64,000 nucleotides of DNA from Cupriavidus basilensis (GCF_000832305.1 NZ_CP010536.1:3968001-4032000), one strand, 5' to 3'; positions 43,379-52,523 are shown, counted from the stretch's first letter. A program made the numbers and translations. The notes: a model not told the origin generated them from the letters alone.

Positions 43379-44884
43379 TCAAACGCGCCGCGTGCGCCCT
43401 TCCCAGTACTTGTCGCGCAGACGGCGCTTGGCCAGCTTGCCGGTATCGTCGCGCGGCAGCAGCGCCTCCACCACGATGGTGCGCGGCACCTTGAAGCCGG
43501 ACAGGCGCTGGCGCAGCCATTCGATGATGGCACCCTCTTCCAGCGTGGCGTCCGCCACCGGTTGCACCATGGCCAGCAGCCGCTCGCCGTATTCGTCGTC
43601 GGGTACGCCGAACACCACGCAGTCGGCCACGCCGGGATAGCGCACCAGTTCGTGCTCGATCTCGGCCGGGTAGATGTTCACGCCGCCGGAGATCACCATG
43701 TCGGAGGCGCGGTCGCAGATGAAGAGGTAGCCGTCGGCGTCCAGGTAGCCCATGTCGCCCAGGCTGACCAGGCCGTCGCGGTCGATGGCGCGGCGGGCTG
43801 CCTCGTTGTTGCGATAAGTGAAGTCCGGGTAGGCAGGCTGGCGCACATAGACCAGGCCAATCTCCCCGGGGGCGCACGCAACGCCCTGCTCATCCAGGAT
43901 GCGCACCTCGCCCTGGTCAACCGGGCGCCCCGCCGTGCCGGGCTTGGCCACGGCGTCGGCCGGCGTGGCCACGGTAATCATGCCGGCCTCGCTTGAAGCA
44001 TAGGTTTCGTGGATCACCGGGCCGAACCAGTCCAGCATGGCGCGCTTGACCTCGGGCGCGCACGGCGCTCCGGTCGAGGCGACAAAGCGCAGCGAGGACA
44101 AGTCATAACGGGCGCGCACTTCGGGCGGCACCTTGAGCATGCGCACATACATGATCGGCACCAGGTAGAGCACGTCGATGCGGTGCTTCTCTACCAGCGC
44201 CAGCACCTGCTCCGGATCGAAGCGCGCGCACAGCACCAGGCGCTCCCCAAGCTGCAGCGCATTCTGGATGAACACGCCCGGCGCGCTGTGGTACAGCGGC
44301 GCGGCCATCAACGCGCGCGTGCCCTGCACGATGCCCATGGTCTGCGCCACCACCGAGCGCATGCGCGCGAGCTGCTCGTCCAGCATGGCCAGCGGCGGCG
44401 CGGCGCGCAGCACGCCCTTGGGGCGGCCGGTGGTGCCGGAGGTGTAGGCCATGTGGCCGCGCGGCGCGACCCGCGGGCCGTCGTAGGGCCGCTGCACGGC
44501 GAGCCAGCTTTCGTAGCCGGTCGCACCAGCGGGGCTGTCCTTGCCGGGCGCCGCCACCGCCAGCACCTGTACACCTTCGGGCACCACGGCGCGCACGCTG
44601 TCCAGCAGGTCGGCGCTGACGATCAAGGCCCGGGCACCGCTATCGGTCAGCAGGAAGCGGATTTCTTCCGCGGTGAAGTGCCAGTTGATCGGGCAGTAGT
44701 AAGTACCGGCCGTGCGGCAGGCATGCACGATATCGGCAAAGACCGGGTCATTGCGCAGCAGCACCGCGACCACGTCGCCTTCGCCCAGGCCGAGCGCGCG
44801 CAGCCCGCCGGCCAGGCGCGCGCCGCGCTCGATCAGTTCGGCGCCGGTACGGTGGATGTCTTCAAACAGTAGGTCAGCGGCCAT
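43379..44884 (-). CDS. AMP-dependent acyl-CoA synthetase/ligase
   Basis: 501-residue adenylate-forming enzyme. The ATP-binding motif is AYTSGTTGRPKGV, the second core motif is HETYASSEAGMITVA, and the hinge and C-terminal lysine regions are present (LGDMGYLDADGYLFICDR; DDTGKLAKRRL). It activates a carboxylic acid as its CoA ester; the acid is not identifiable. Its start and the SDR stop share one base (TGATG), so the two enzymes are co-translated, with a Bug transporter protein downstream. This is a catabolic set for an imported acid. Confidence 0.9.
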   Translation of the reverse strand: MAADLLFEDIHRTGAELIERGARLAGGLRALGLGEGDVVAVLLRNDPVFADIVHACRTAGTYYCPINWHFTAEEIRFLLTDSGARALIVSADLLDSVRAVVPEGVQVLAVAAPGKDSPAGATGYESWLAVQRPYDGPRVAPRGHMAYTSGTTGRPKGVLRAAPPLAMLDEQLARMRSVVAQTMGIVQGTRALMAAPLYHSAPGVFIQNALQLGERLVLCARFDPEQVLALVEKHRIDVLYLVPIMYVRMLKVPPEVRARYDLSSLRFVASTGAPCAPEVKRAMLDWFGPVIHETYASSEAGMITVATPADAVAKPGTAGRPVDQGEVRILDEQGVACAPGEIGLVYVRQPAYPDFTYRNNEAARRAIDRDGLVSLGDMGYLDADGYLFICDRASDMVISGGVNIYPAEIEHELVRYPGVADCVVFGVPDDEYGERLLAMVQPVADATLEEGAIIEWLRQRLSGFKVPRTIVVEALLPRDDTGKLAKRRLRDKYWEGRTRRV

Positions 44885-45816
44885 CAGTTGTCTCCAGCCT
44901 GGCTAGGCTTGGTGGTAGAGCGGGTCGGGGTCGGTGCGTTGACGGTGCGCCCCGCACGATCGGCGGCGTTCGTGGCCGCGATGCGTTCGCGCGCGGCTTG
45001 CCATTCGGCATCGCCCCAATCCAGGTACTGCTTGAAATAAGCGCCGTTGGCAAGGTAATCGCCGCCATCCAGCGCAATGGTCTGTCCGTTGATCCACGCG
45101 TTGTCGCGGGCCAGCAGGAAGGCGGCCAGGTTGCCGATATCCTGCGGCTGGCCGATGCGGCCCGTGGGGTTCTGGCCGCTCATCGCGTCTTGCTGCGCAT
45201 CCTGCGGACGCAGGCGCGAGCCCGCGCCTTCGGTGGGGATCACCCCCGGCGCGATGGCGTTGCAGCGGATGCCGTGGCGGCCCCACTCCACGGCCAGCGA
45301 CTTGGTCATGGCATCCACGCCCGCCTTGGACATGGCGGACGGCACCACGAAAGGCGAACCGGTCCAGACCCAGGTCACGACGATGGACAGGACCGAGCCG
45401 GGGTGGCCGTCGCGGATCCAGCGCTTGCCCACGGCCTGCGTGGTGTAGAAGGTACCGCGGAAGACGATGTCGGAGATGGCGTGAAAGCCGTTGGGCGACA
45501 GATCCTCGGTGCGGCTGATGAAGTTGCCTGCGGCGTTGTTGACCAGGCAATCGAGCGGGCCGTGCCGGGTCCAGATGGTCTCGATCATGGCGTCGACGGC
45601 ACCCGCGTCGCGGATGTCCACCGCGTGCGTCACGACCTTGGCGCCATGCTGGTGGCGCAGCATCTCGGCGGCCTCGTCCAGCACCGCCAGCCGGCGCCCG
45701 CACAGGTGCAGCTCCGCCCCCAGCCCCGCCAGGCGCTCGGCCATGATCAGGCCCAGCCCGGTGCCGCCACCGGTGATCAGCACGCGCTGACCGGCGAAAA
45801 GATCGTTCTTGAACAT
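44884..45816 (-). CDS. Short-chain dehydrogenase/reductase (2,4-dienoyl-CoA reductase-like)
   Basis: 310-residue SDR. Cofactor motif VLITGGGTGLGLIMAERL, NNAAGN, and the C-terminal GQTIALDGGDYL fit the SDR group of dienoyl-CoA reductase-type enzymes. At the usual YxxxK position it reads SAMSKAG, so the catalytic tyrosine is replaced, as is also known for 2,4-dienoyl-CoA reductases. ATG at 45816 follows GGAGA. It leads the operon SDR-ligase-Bug; a LysR gene is divergent. The tail (THR/SER/PRO-rich, last 25 residues) is disordered. Confidence 0.85.
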   Translation of the reverse strand: MFKNDLFAGQRVLITGGGTGLGLIMAERLAGLGAELHLCGRRLAVLDEAAEMLRHQHGAKVVTHAVDIRDAGAVDAMIETIWTRHGPLDCLVNNAAGNFISRTEDLSPNGFHAISDIVFRGTFYTTQAVGKRWIRDGHPGSVLSIVVTWVWTGSPFVVPSAMSKAGVDAMTKSLAVEWGRHGIRCNAIAPGVIPTEGAGSRLRPQDAQQDAMSGQNPTGRIGQPQDIGNLAAFLLARDNAWINGQTIALDGGDYLANGAYFKQYLDWGDAEWQAARERIAATNAADRAGRTVNAPTPTRSTTKPSQAGDN

Positions 45817-45977
45817 GGTGTCTCCTGCTTGTTTCAGGGCGGCGTCTCGCCCGCCTGGCCCCGCCTTGGCGATCCAGCAGGGCATGGTCACTGTAGCCTC
45901 GGCTCCCCGCATCGACAATTCCCTCGCAGCGACTCACAATGTTGCGCCATACGCGACAATTCTCCATGGAATCCCGG

Positions 45978-46910
45978 ATGGACCTCAACCTGATCCAGGC
46001 CTTCGTCGATATCGTCGAAGCCGGCAATTTGTCCGAGGCGGGGCGGCGGCGCGGCGTCACGCGCTCGCAGGTCAGCCGCCAGCTGCGCGAACTGGAGCAC
46101 CAGGCTGGCGCGCAGTTGCTGCGCCGTACCACGCGCCGGCTGGAGCTGACCGAGGCGGGCCGCGCGCTTTACCAGCACGGGCTGCGCATCCTGCAGGAGG
46201 TGGCGTCCGCCCAGGCGGAGATCGACAGCCTGGGCACCACCCTGCGCGGCCACGTGCGCGTGAGCGTGCCGACCGGGCTGGGCGACACCTTCCTCGCCCC
46301 GCTGCTGCTGGAATTCACCGGGCAGCATCCCGGCATCTCGCTGCGCGTGTTCTTTGCCAACCGCGTGGTGGACCTGATCGCCGCGGAGATCGACGTGGCG
46401 CTCAAGGTGACTTCGCAGCCGCCGCTGGACCACGTAGCGCGAGACATCTGCGCTATCGACTGGCAGCTCTGCGCCTCGCCCGGCTACCTGGCGCGCCACG
46501 GCCCGCTGCAAACCCCGGCCGACCTGGCGCGCTGCCCGTTCCTGTGCCCGCCCTATCCCGCCCGGCGCTTCATGCTCACGCTCAACCGCGGCGAGCAGCG
46601 CGAAGAGGTGGAACTGAGCCCGCACCTGCAGTCCGAGCATTTCCCCTTCCTGATGCGCGCGGTACGCGACGGCCACGGCGTGGGCCTGCTGCCCGTCTAC
46701 GCCGGCTGGGACGATGTGCGCGAAGGCCGCCTGGTGCCGGTGCTGACCGACTGGAAACCGGAAGGATTGGGCAGCCGGCTCTACATCATCACCACGCCCA
46801 ACCTGCATCCGTCGATGGCCACGCGCACCTTGATCGACTTCCTGCGCGAGCGGATTCCGGCGCTGGATGTCTTCAGCGCCCCGGGCGGTACCGCTTTGTG
46901 CACGCCGTAA
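45978..46910 (+). CDS. LysR-family transcriptional regulator
   Basis: 310 residues. The N-terminal helix-turn-helix reads LIQAFVDIVEAGNLSEAGRR, then VTRSQVSRQLRELEHQAG, followed by the effector-binding domain (GHVRVSVPTGLGDTFLAP). It is divergent from the SDR-ligase-Bug operon, so it most likely controls it in response to the acid or its CoA ester. ATG at 45966 (MESRMDLN) or 45939 are also in frame; the usual LysR start is MDL at 45978. The intervening gap is about 160 bases. Confidence 0.88.
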   Translation: MDLNLIQAFVDIVEAGNLSEAGRRRGVTRSQVSRQLRELEHQAGAQLLRRTTRRLELTEAGRALYQHGLRILQEVASAQAEIDSLGTTLRGHVRVSVPTGLGDTFLAPLLLEFTGQHPGISLRVFFANRVVDLIAAEIDVALKVTSQPPLDHVARDICAIDWQLCASPGYLARHGPLQTPADLARCPFLCPPYPARRFMLTLNRGEQREEVELSPHLQSEHFPFLMRAVRDGHGVGLLPVYAGWDDVREGRLVPVLTDWKPEGLGSRLYIITTPNLHPSMATRTLIDFLRERIPALDVFSAPGGTALCTP

Positions 46911-47063
46911 TCTGCCTAGGCGCGGGTCCCGCGCGTACCGCGCACACTGCGTGCGGCTCGCCAGCAAACTTTCAAATTGCAAGTTAAGATGCGCCGAACC
47001 CTTTGGCTTGCAAAACGATAGTAAAAACCCGAGCCAACCCTGCAAGCCGCGCGAGAGGAGACC

Positions 47064-47600
47064 ATGGGACATACCGACTTTGCCAGCATGCCCTGCCCGA
47101 TTGCCCGCTCGATGGCGGTGCTGGGCGAGCGCTGGGCCATTCTTTTGCTGCGCGAGGCGTTCTACGGCAGCACCCGCTTTGATGAATTCCAGCGCCACCT
47201 GGGCATCGCGCCCAACATCCTCAGCGCGCGCCTGAAGACGCTGGTGGAACACGGCATGCTGGAGCGCGTGCCGGCGCCTGACAGTGCGCGGCATGCCTAC
47301 CACCTCACAGAAAAAGGCCGCGATTTCTTCCCCGCCTTCGTAGCGCTGAAGGCCTGGGCCGACCGTTGGATGACCGACGAGCGCGGCCCGCTCACCTTGC
47401 TGCAGGACAAGCACACCGGCGCGGAAATCGCCGCGCCGGCGCTGGCCCGCCCGGACGGCAGTCCGCTGACGCTGGACGACCTGCGCGTGGCGCCAGGCCC
47501 CGGCGCTGGCAGCTATTTGCGGCGGCGCTTTGGCGCCGCTGCCGCCCTGCAAGCCGCGCACGAGCAACCGGCAGACGAAACGGAATCCAGCCATGAATGA
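47064..47600 (+). CDS. HxlR-family transcriptional regulator
   Basis: 178 residues. The N-terminal PCPIARSMAVLGERWAILLL is the HxlR lead with the conserved cysteine, which in some members senses electrophiles or oxidants. The winged helix follows (EFQRHLGIAPNILSARLKTL). The C-terminal 60 residues extend beyond the usual 110-120 and are unassigned. It overlaps the MATE gene by eight bases, so it probably regulates that efflux pump, with the possible trigger being a reactive compound. Confidence 0.9.
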   Translation: MGHTDFASMPCPIARSMAVLGERWAILLLREAFYGSTRFDEFQRHLGIAPNILSARLKTLVEHGMLERVPAPDSARHAYHLTEKGRDFFPAFVALKAWADRWMTDERGPLTLLQDKHTGAEIAAPALARPDGSPLTLDDLRVAPGPGAGSYLRRRFGAAAALQAAHEQPADETESSHE

Positions 47601-48990
47601 GCCGCAAGCCAATCCCATGGCCGCAGCCGCGATAGCGCCAGCCACGGCCGCACCCATTGCCACTCCCACGCACCCGCTGATGCGCGAACTGATGCGCCGC
47701 ATCCTGCAACTGGCCGCGCCCACCAGCCTGATCGCCTTCCTGCAGGCGGGCGCGCAACTGATCGAGACCTGGCTGGCGGCGCGCCAGGGCACGGCGGCGC
47801 TGGCGGGCTGGGCGGTAGTGCTGCCGTTTGCCTTGCTGCTGCAGCAGATGTCCACCGGCGCCATGGGCGGTGGCGTGGTGGCGGCCATCGCCCGCGCGCT
47901 GGGCGCGAACAAGCGCGAGGAGGCCTCATCGCTGGTGCTGCATGCGCTCATCATCGCGCTCACGGCGGGGCTGGCATTTGCCGTGGCGATGGCCGGCTTC
48001 CCGCGCGCCGTCCTGGGCGCGGTGGCAGGGCAGACCGCGGCAGACGCGGCCGCCACGTATGCGATCTGGCTGTTCGGCGGCGGCGCGGTGCCGGCCTGGC
48101 TGGCCAACACGCTGGCATCGGTGCTGCGCGGCGGTGGCCGCCATGCGCTGGCGGCGCGGGTGCTCTCGCTGATGTGGATCGTCTTCCCGGTGCTGGCCTG
48201 GACGCTGGCCGAGCCGGCAGGCATGGGCCTGGCCGGCATCGGCGCGTCACTGGCGGCGGTATCGTGGGCGGCGGCGCTGGCCATGGCCTGGGTGGTGCTG
48301 CGGGGCGGCGCGGGATTCGTGCCGATGCTGCGCATCCGTCCATCACGCGCGCTGTTCAAGCGCATCCTGTCGGTGGGGCTGGTGGCCTGCGCGCTGGCCT
48401 CGGTGGCCAACCTGTCCACGATCCTGGTGACCACCGAGCTGCGCCACTATGGCACCGCCGCGGTGGCGGCGTACGGCATCTCCGCGCGCCTGGAGTTCCT
48501 GATGATCCCGCTGGCGTTCGGCGTGGGCTCCGCGCTAACCGCGCTGGTGGGGCGAGCAGTCGGCGCCGGCGACTGGGCCACCGCACGCCGTACGGCTTGG
48601 GCTGGCGCGCTGATGGCGCTGGCGGTGGCCGGCGCGGTGGGTGCGGTGGTGGGACTGGCGCCGGATGCCTTTGCCGGGTTCTTCACCAAGGATGCCGAAG
48701 TGGCGAGCATCGCAGCGCGCGCGCTGTCCTGGGTCGCGCCGGCCTTCGGCGGCTTCGGGCTGGGCATGGCGCTGTATTTCGCGTCGATGGGCGCGGGCCG
48801 CATGGGCTGGCCGATCGCGGCCGGCATCTCGCGCATCGCGCTGGCCGCCGGCGGCGGCTGGCTGCTGGCGAACGTCGCGGGCATGGGCCTGGACGGGCAC
48901 TTCCTGGGCGTGGCGCTGGGCATCACCGCTTACGGCGTGGTGACGGCGTTTGGCGTGCGCGGCGCTAACTGGTCAGCGCGCGGAGCCTGA
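47593..48990 (+). CDS. MATE-family multidrug efflux transporter
   Basis: 465-residue membrane protein with about twelve helices, N-terminal lobe beginning LQLAAPTSLIAFLQAGAQLI and the second lobe around LVACALASVANLSTILVTTE. MATE proteins export cationic drugs or metabolites using sodium or proton gradients. Its ATG at 47593 lies inside the 3' end of the HxlR gene, showing one transcription unit. The substrate is not predicted. Confidence 0.9.
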   Translation: MNEPQANPMAAAAIAPATAAPIATPTHPLMRELMRRILQLAAPTSLIAFLQAGAQLIETWLAARQGTAALAGWAVVLPFALLLQQMSTGAMGGGVVAAIARALGANKREEASSLVLHALIIALTAGLAFAVAMAGFPRAVLGAVAGQTAADAAATYAIWLFGGGAVPAWLANTLASVLRGGGRHALAARVLSLMWIVFPVLAWTLAEPAGMGLAGIGASLAAVSWAAALAMAWVVLRGGAGFVPMLRIRPSRALFKRILSVGLVACALASVANLSTILVTTELRHYGTAAVAAYGISARLEFLMIPLAFGVGSALTALVGRAVGAGDWATARRTAWAGALMALAVAGAVGAVVGLAPDAFAGFFTKDAEVASIAARALSWVAPAFGGFGLGMALYFASMGAGRMGWPIAAGISRIALAAGGGWLLANVAGMGLDGHFLGVALGITAYGVVTAFGVRGANWSARGA

Positions 48991-49125
48991 ATGGCAGCGA
49001 GCTGCGCATCGAACAGCATTTCCTGCGCGGTGGTGACTTCGAGGTAGCTGGCGTAGCCGCCCTCGTAGCGCGCGCCGGCGTGAGCGTGGACACCGTGGCC
49101 AGCAAGCTGACCCTGCTGATTCATT
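48984..49125 (-). pseudogene. Remnant of an outer-membrane efflux protein (NodT/OprM family)
   Basis: On the minus strand the frame reads ARYEGGYASYLEVTTAQEML, then FDAQLAAIQA. This is the well-conserved C-terminal helix of OprM/NodT-type outer-membrane factors (RYxxGxxSYLEVLxAQ). Nothing else of the 450-residue protein is present, so it is a fragment between the MATE gene and the metallophosphoesterase gene. The rest of the 341-base gap (48991-49331) shows no gene. Confidence 0.6.
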
Positions 49126-49331
49126 TGCCGCCCTCCCGCAGTCATCTGCACCCGCGGCGGCTGCCGCAAGCATGCGCAACGGGTCACGCAAATAAAACCC
49201 AGAAGAGGTGATGCGAACAATTCAATCTTTCTTGCAAGCGATTTAAGTGCTTTCGGGCACAGCTTGCGCCCCTTGAATCCGGCGGCCGGGGACCTCACGT
49301 ACGGCATCGACTCCCACACCCTGGAGGTGGC

Positions 49332-50465
49332 ATGCCCCCTCGCACCACGGTTTTCGTCGCCGCCCTCGTGGTTGGCCTGCTGCACGGCTATATCGGGCTG
49401 CGCCTGTTACCCGACATGCCGGTATCCTTCGCCATCAAGGCGCTGGCTGTAGCGTGGCTGGCGCTATCGTGGCCGCTGATCCCCGCAGGCCTGCTGGCGC
49501 GGCGCCTGGACCAGCCCTGGTCCGATGCGCTGACCTGGGTGGGCATGCTGGCCATGGGTTTTTTCTCCTCCTTGCTGATACTGACGCTGGCGCGCGAGGT
49601 CGTGCTGCTGGTGAGCGCGATGGCCGGCTGGCACCCGGCATGGCTGCTGCCCGGCACCGCTGCCGCAGTGCCGGTGCTGGCGCTGCTGGTCACACTGGTG
49701 GGACTCTTCAATGCGCGGCGGCTGGCGCAGGTGGTCGAGGTGGAAGTCCCCATCGCCGGCCTGCCTGACTCGCTGCACGACTTCACCATCGTGCAGATCA
49801 GCGACATCCACGTTGGCCCCACCATCAAGCGCGCCTACCTGGAGCGCATCGTCGCCCGCGTCAACGGGCTGGCCCCCGACGCCATCGCCATCACCGGCGA
49901 CCTGGTCGACGGCACCGTGCGCGAGCTGTCCCGGCACACGGCCCCGCTAGGCAACCTGAAGGCCCGCCATGGCACCTACTTTGTCACCGGCAACCATGAG
50001 TATTACGTTGGCGCCGAGCCGTGGATCACGGAGCTGCGCGGACTAGGCCTGCGCGTGCTGATGAACGAGCATGTGGTGATCGGGGAGGAGGAGGAAGCGC
50101 TGGTACTGGCAGGCGTGACCGATTTTTCCGCCCACCGTTTCGACGAGAGCCATCGCAGCGACCCGGCGCGCGCGCTGCACGGCGCCCCGGCGGTAGTAGC
50201 CGCGCGCGTGCTGCTGGCGCACCAGCCGCGCACGGCGCCGGCTGCATCCACCGCGGGCTTCGACCTGCAACTCTCCGGACATACGCATGGCGGCCAGTTC
50301 TGGCCCTGGAACCTGTTCGTGCCGATGCAGCAGCCTTATACCGCCGGGTTGAACCGGCATGAGGCGATGTGGGTGTATGTGAGCAGGGGGACCGGGTATT
50401 GGGGGCCGCCCAAGCGGTTTGGGGCGCCGTCGGAGATTACTAAGTTGAGGTTGGTGAGGAAGTGA
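49332..50465 (+). CDS. Membrane-anchored metallophosphoesterase (YaeI/LpxG-like)
   Basis: 377 residues. Four hydrophobic helices occupy about the first 125 residues, then a calcineurin-like phosphoesterase domain: QISDIHVGP (metal), AITGDLVDG, FVTGNHEYYVG and SGHTHGGQFWP are all readable. Some relatives hydrolyse UDP-diacylglucosamine (LpxG) or other phosphoesters at the membrane. The exact substrate is not predicted. A large palindrome starts about 95 bases after its stop and separates it from the convergent ettA gene. Confidence 0.88.
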   Translation: MPPRTTVFVAALVVGLLHGYIGLRLLPDMPVSFAIKALAVAWLALSWPLIPAGLLARRLDQPWSDALTWVGMLAMGFFSSLLILTLAREVVLLVSAMAGWHPAWLLPGTAAAVPVLALLVTLVGLFNARRLAQVVEVEVPIAGLPDSLHDFTIVQISDIHVGPTIKRAYLERIVARVNGLAPDAIAITGDLVDGTVRELSRHTAPLGNLKARHGTYFVTGNHEYYVGAEPWITELRGLGLRVLMNEHVVIGEEEEALVLAGVTDFSAHRFDESHRSDPARALHGAPAVVAARVLLAHQPRTAPAASTAGFDLQLSGHTHGGQFWPWNLFVPMQQPYTAGLNRHEAMWVYVSRGTGYWGPPKRFGAPSEITKLRLVRK

Positions 50466-50528
50466 GTTTTTTGGGAGGGGTGGCTGCAACTGCTGTTGCA
50501 ATGGCTTAACGTCAAGGGCAACTGCAAC

Positions 50529-50558
50529 GTCAACTTCAACTTCAACTTCAACTTCAAC
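50529..50558. repeat. Hexanucleotide tandem repeat (TTCAAC)
   Basis: One GTCAAC followed by four perfect TTCAAC units. It sits at the outer edge of the left arm of the large palindrome. Confidence 0.8.
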
Positions 50559-50640
50559 TGCAGTTTCACCACGCCTGCGGCGCGGCGACCTACTTTTTTG
50601 TCTTGCCAAAAAAGTAGGCAAAAAAGGCGCGCCGGGGTAC

Positions 50641-51931
50641 GACTCACTCACATAGGTAACACTTGAGTTCAAGCACATAGGTAACAGTTTTCTACCCTGC
50701 ATGGGCGACCCTGAAAGGAGATGCCCATGCCCTGGAGCGAGCTGAAACCCATGGACCAACGAATTTTGTTTGTGGTCGATCACGTCAAGGGTGTTGAGAG
50801 CATGAGCGCGCTGTGCGCGCGATATGGCGTCAGCCGGAAGACAGGTTACAAGTGGCTTGAGCGGTACGAAGCAGAGGGGCTGGATGGACTGGCCGAACGC
50901 AGCCGGCGTCGGCGTGAGCAGGATCGCGTGCCCTACGCGATCCGCCAGGCGATTCTGGCGCTGCGAACGCAGGGCGGGATGGAGCAAGGGCCGAAGAAGA
51001 TCCAGAAGCTGCTGGAGGCCCGGTACGGGGCAGAGCTGGTGCCCTCGCGCACGACGATCTACAACGTACTTAAGCAAGCAGGACGGATCCTCCCACGGCG
51101 CTTGCGACGTCGTGTGATGCCGCACGAAGGCGTATTGCGCTCGACCCAGGAGCCGAACGGCTTGTGGAGTGCGGACTACAAGGGGCAGTTTCTGACGGGG
51201 GACCACCGGTGGTGTTACCCGTTGACGGTAATGGACCATGCGAGCCGGTATCTGCTGGGTTGCAAGGGCTTGAACGGGCCCCAGTTGGTACCTACGCGTG
51301 CGGTCTTCGAGCAACTGTTCCGGCGCTACGGCTTGCCGGACCGGCTGCGCACGGACAACGGCGTTCCGTTCGCGAGTACGGGTAGCGCAGGGTTGTCGCA
51401 GTTGTCGATCTGGTGGCTGAAGCTGGGGATCGTGCCGGAGCGGATCGAGCGAGGGCATCCGGAGCAGAACGGTCGGCACGAGCGCATGCACCGCACGCTC
51501 AAGCGAGCGACGGCGCAGCCGCCAGCGGCCACGTTGAGCAGCCAGCAGCGTCGCATGGATGAATTCCGGCGCTACTACAATCGGGAAAGGCCGCACGAGG
51601 CGTTGGAGCAATGCACGCCGCAGAGTTGCTACACAAAGTCGATGCGGGCCTATCCGAGTCGTCTTGAGGAGATGAGCTACGCGAGCTACATCCTGCCGCA
51701 CCGAGTGACGAAAGCGGGGCTGATCTACCAGGCGGGCAAGATCATCTATGTCGGTCATCTCTTGCAGGGCGAGGTGGTCGGATTGGAGGCAGTTGCCGAT
51801 GGGATATGGCGTGTGCACTTCGGCCCCATTGCCATAGGATTGATTGATGAACGCCAGGCGAAGCAGCACTACCTGACAATCAAAGTGTTACCTATGTGAG
51901 TGAACTCGTTTGTTACCCATGTGGTTGATTC
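50641..51931 (+). mobile_element. IS481-family insertion sequence
   Basis: 1,291 bases with one transposase gene. The left end begins GACTCACTCACATAGGTAAC and the right end, read inward, GAATCAACCACATGGGTAAC, a clear imperfect terminal inverted repeat. The motif CACATAGGTAACA recurs about 25 bases further inward at each end. The element is flanked by GTAC on both sides (50637-50640 and 51932-51935), the likely target duplication; the intact opposite palindrome arm supports the insertion point. Confidence 0.85.
50721..51899 (+). CDS. IS481-family transposase
   Basis: 392-residue DDE transposase. An N-terminal helix-turn-helix (SMSALCARYGVSRKTGYKWL) binds the ends. The catalytic triad is read in WSADYKGQF (Asp), RTDNGVPFAS (Asp) and RGHPEQNGRHERMHRTL (Glu). 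The C-terminal part is full length and no frameshift is seen, so the element is likely active. The start shown has an upstream GAAAGGAGATG; the ATG six bases later (50727) is also possible. Confidence 0.93.
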   Translation: MPMPWSELKPMDQRILFVVDHVKGVESMSALCARYGVSRKTGYKWLERYEAEGLDGLAERSRRRREQDRVPYAIRQAILALRTQGGMEQGPKKIQKLLEARYGAELVPSRTTIYNVLKQAGRILPRRLRRRVMPHEGVLRSTQEPNGLWSADYKGQFLTGDHRWCYPLTVMDHASRYLLGCKGLNGPQLVPTRAVFEQLFRRYGLPDRLRTDNGVPFASTGSAGLSQLSIWWLKLGIVPERIERGHPEQNGRHERMHRTLKRATAQPPAATLSSQQRRMDEFRRYYNRERPHEALEQCTPQSCYTKSMRAYPSRLEEMSYASYILPHRVTKAGLIYQAGKIIYVGHLLQGEVVGLEAVADGIWRVHFGPIAIGLIDERQAKQHYLTIKVLPM

Positions 51932-51935
51932 GTAC

Positions 51936-52523
51936 ACCGGATGGGGCGACACCCCCTCGGGATTTCACCAAAAGAGCGGCCGGGACCCAAACTCGCATCG
52001 CCTTAAGGCGATACTCAGACATGGGTCCCTCTTTTCCGCTCTTTTCGTGAAATCCCGAGGCGCCCCATACGGCCTGGGTGAACCTTCACGGCTCGCTGCG
52101 CATCGCGCATGGGTGTTTCCCGCCTCCAGGCGGGAAACACGGCCGACCCAGTGGGATCAAATCACCATTCGGCGTAGCCGTGATTTCCGCCCCCAGGCGG
52201 CAATCACCCGCCCGCGATGCGCAGCGAGCCGTCTGGGTTTTCATCTCCCGTTATGGGGCGCCTCGTCGCCGGGCGAAAAGAGCGGAAACGAGGAGGCCAT
52301 GTTTGAGTATCGCCTTAAGGCGATGCGAGTTTGGCCTCCGGCCGCTCTTTTCGTCCGGCGACGAGGAGGCTTTCGCCCCATCCGGGTCGCTTCTTTGCCT
52401 ACTTTCTTGGCGAGACAAGAAAGTAGGTCGCCTCCCCGCAGGGGAGGTGAAACTGCCTTTGACTTTGCTGTTAAGCAGTGGCAGTTGCAGTCCAAAGACC
52501 ACAACATCCCCCCCTCTCTCCCC
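51936..52523. other. Right part of the large palindrome, no gene
   Basis: 588 bases between the insertion sequence and the ettA stop. Long open frames run through it, but their codons simply mirror the hairpins and they have no family features. It carries the dyad centre and the whole right arm. Confidence 0.7.

Larger units (their letters stand above)
50560..52456. repeat. Giant nested palindrome, interrupted by IS481-like element
   Basis: Once the insertion element is removed, about 600 bases form one dyad centred near 52160. Paired arms: 50560-50570 with 52446-52456 (perfect 11-mer); 50585-50622 with 52394-52431; 51937-51949 with 52373-52385 (perfect 13-mer); 52089-52107 with 52213-52231 (perfect 19-mer). 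Within the arms lie smaller hairpins: 51941-52068, 52113-52140 (perfect 12-bp stem), 52180-52207 and 52253-52381. The two large inner hairpins are inverted copies of each other. The structure lies between two convergent genes. Confidence 0.85.

Noticed and set aside
44884..45816. Inactive SDR because of a missing catalytic tyrosine
   Set aside because: The SAMSKAG reading lacks tyrosine at the usual place, but dienoyl-CoA reductase-type SDRs are known to work without the standard YxxxK, so I do not call it dead.
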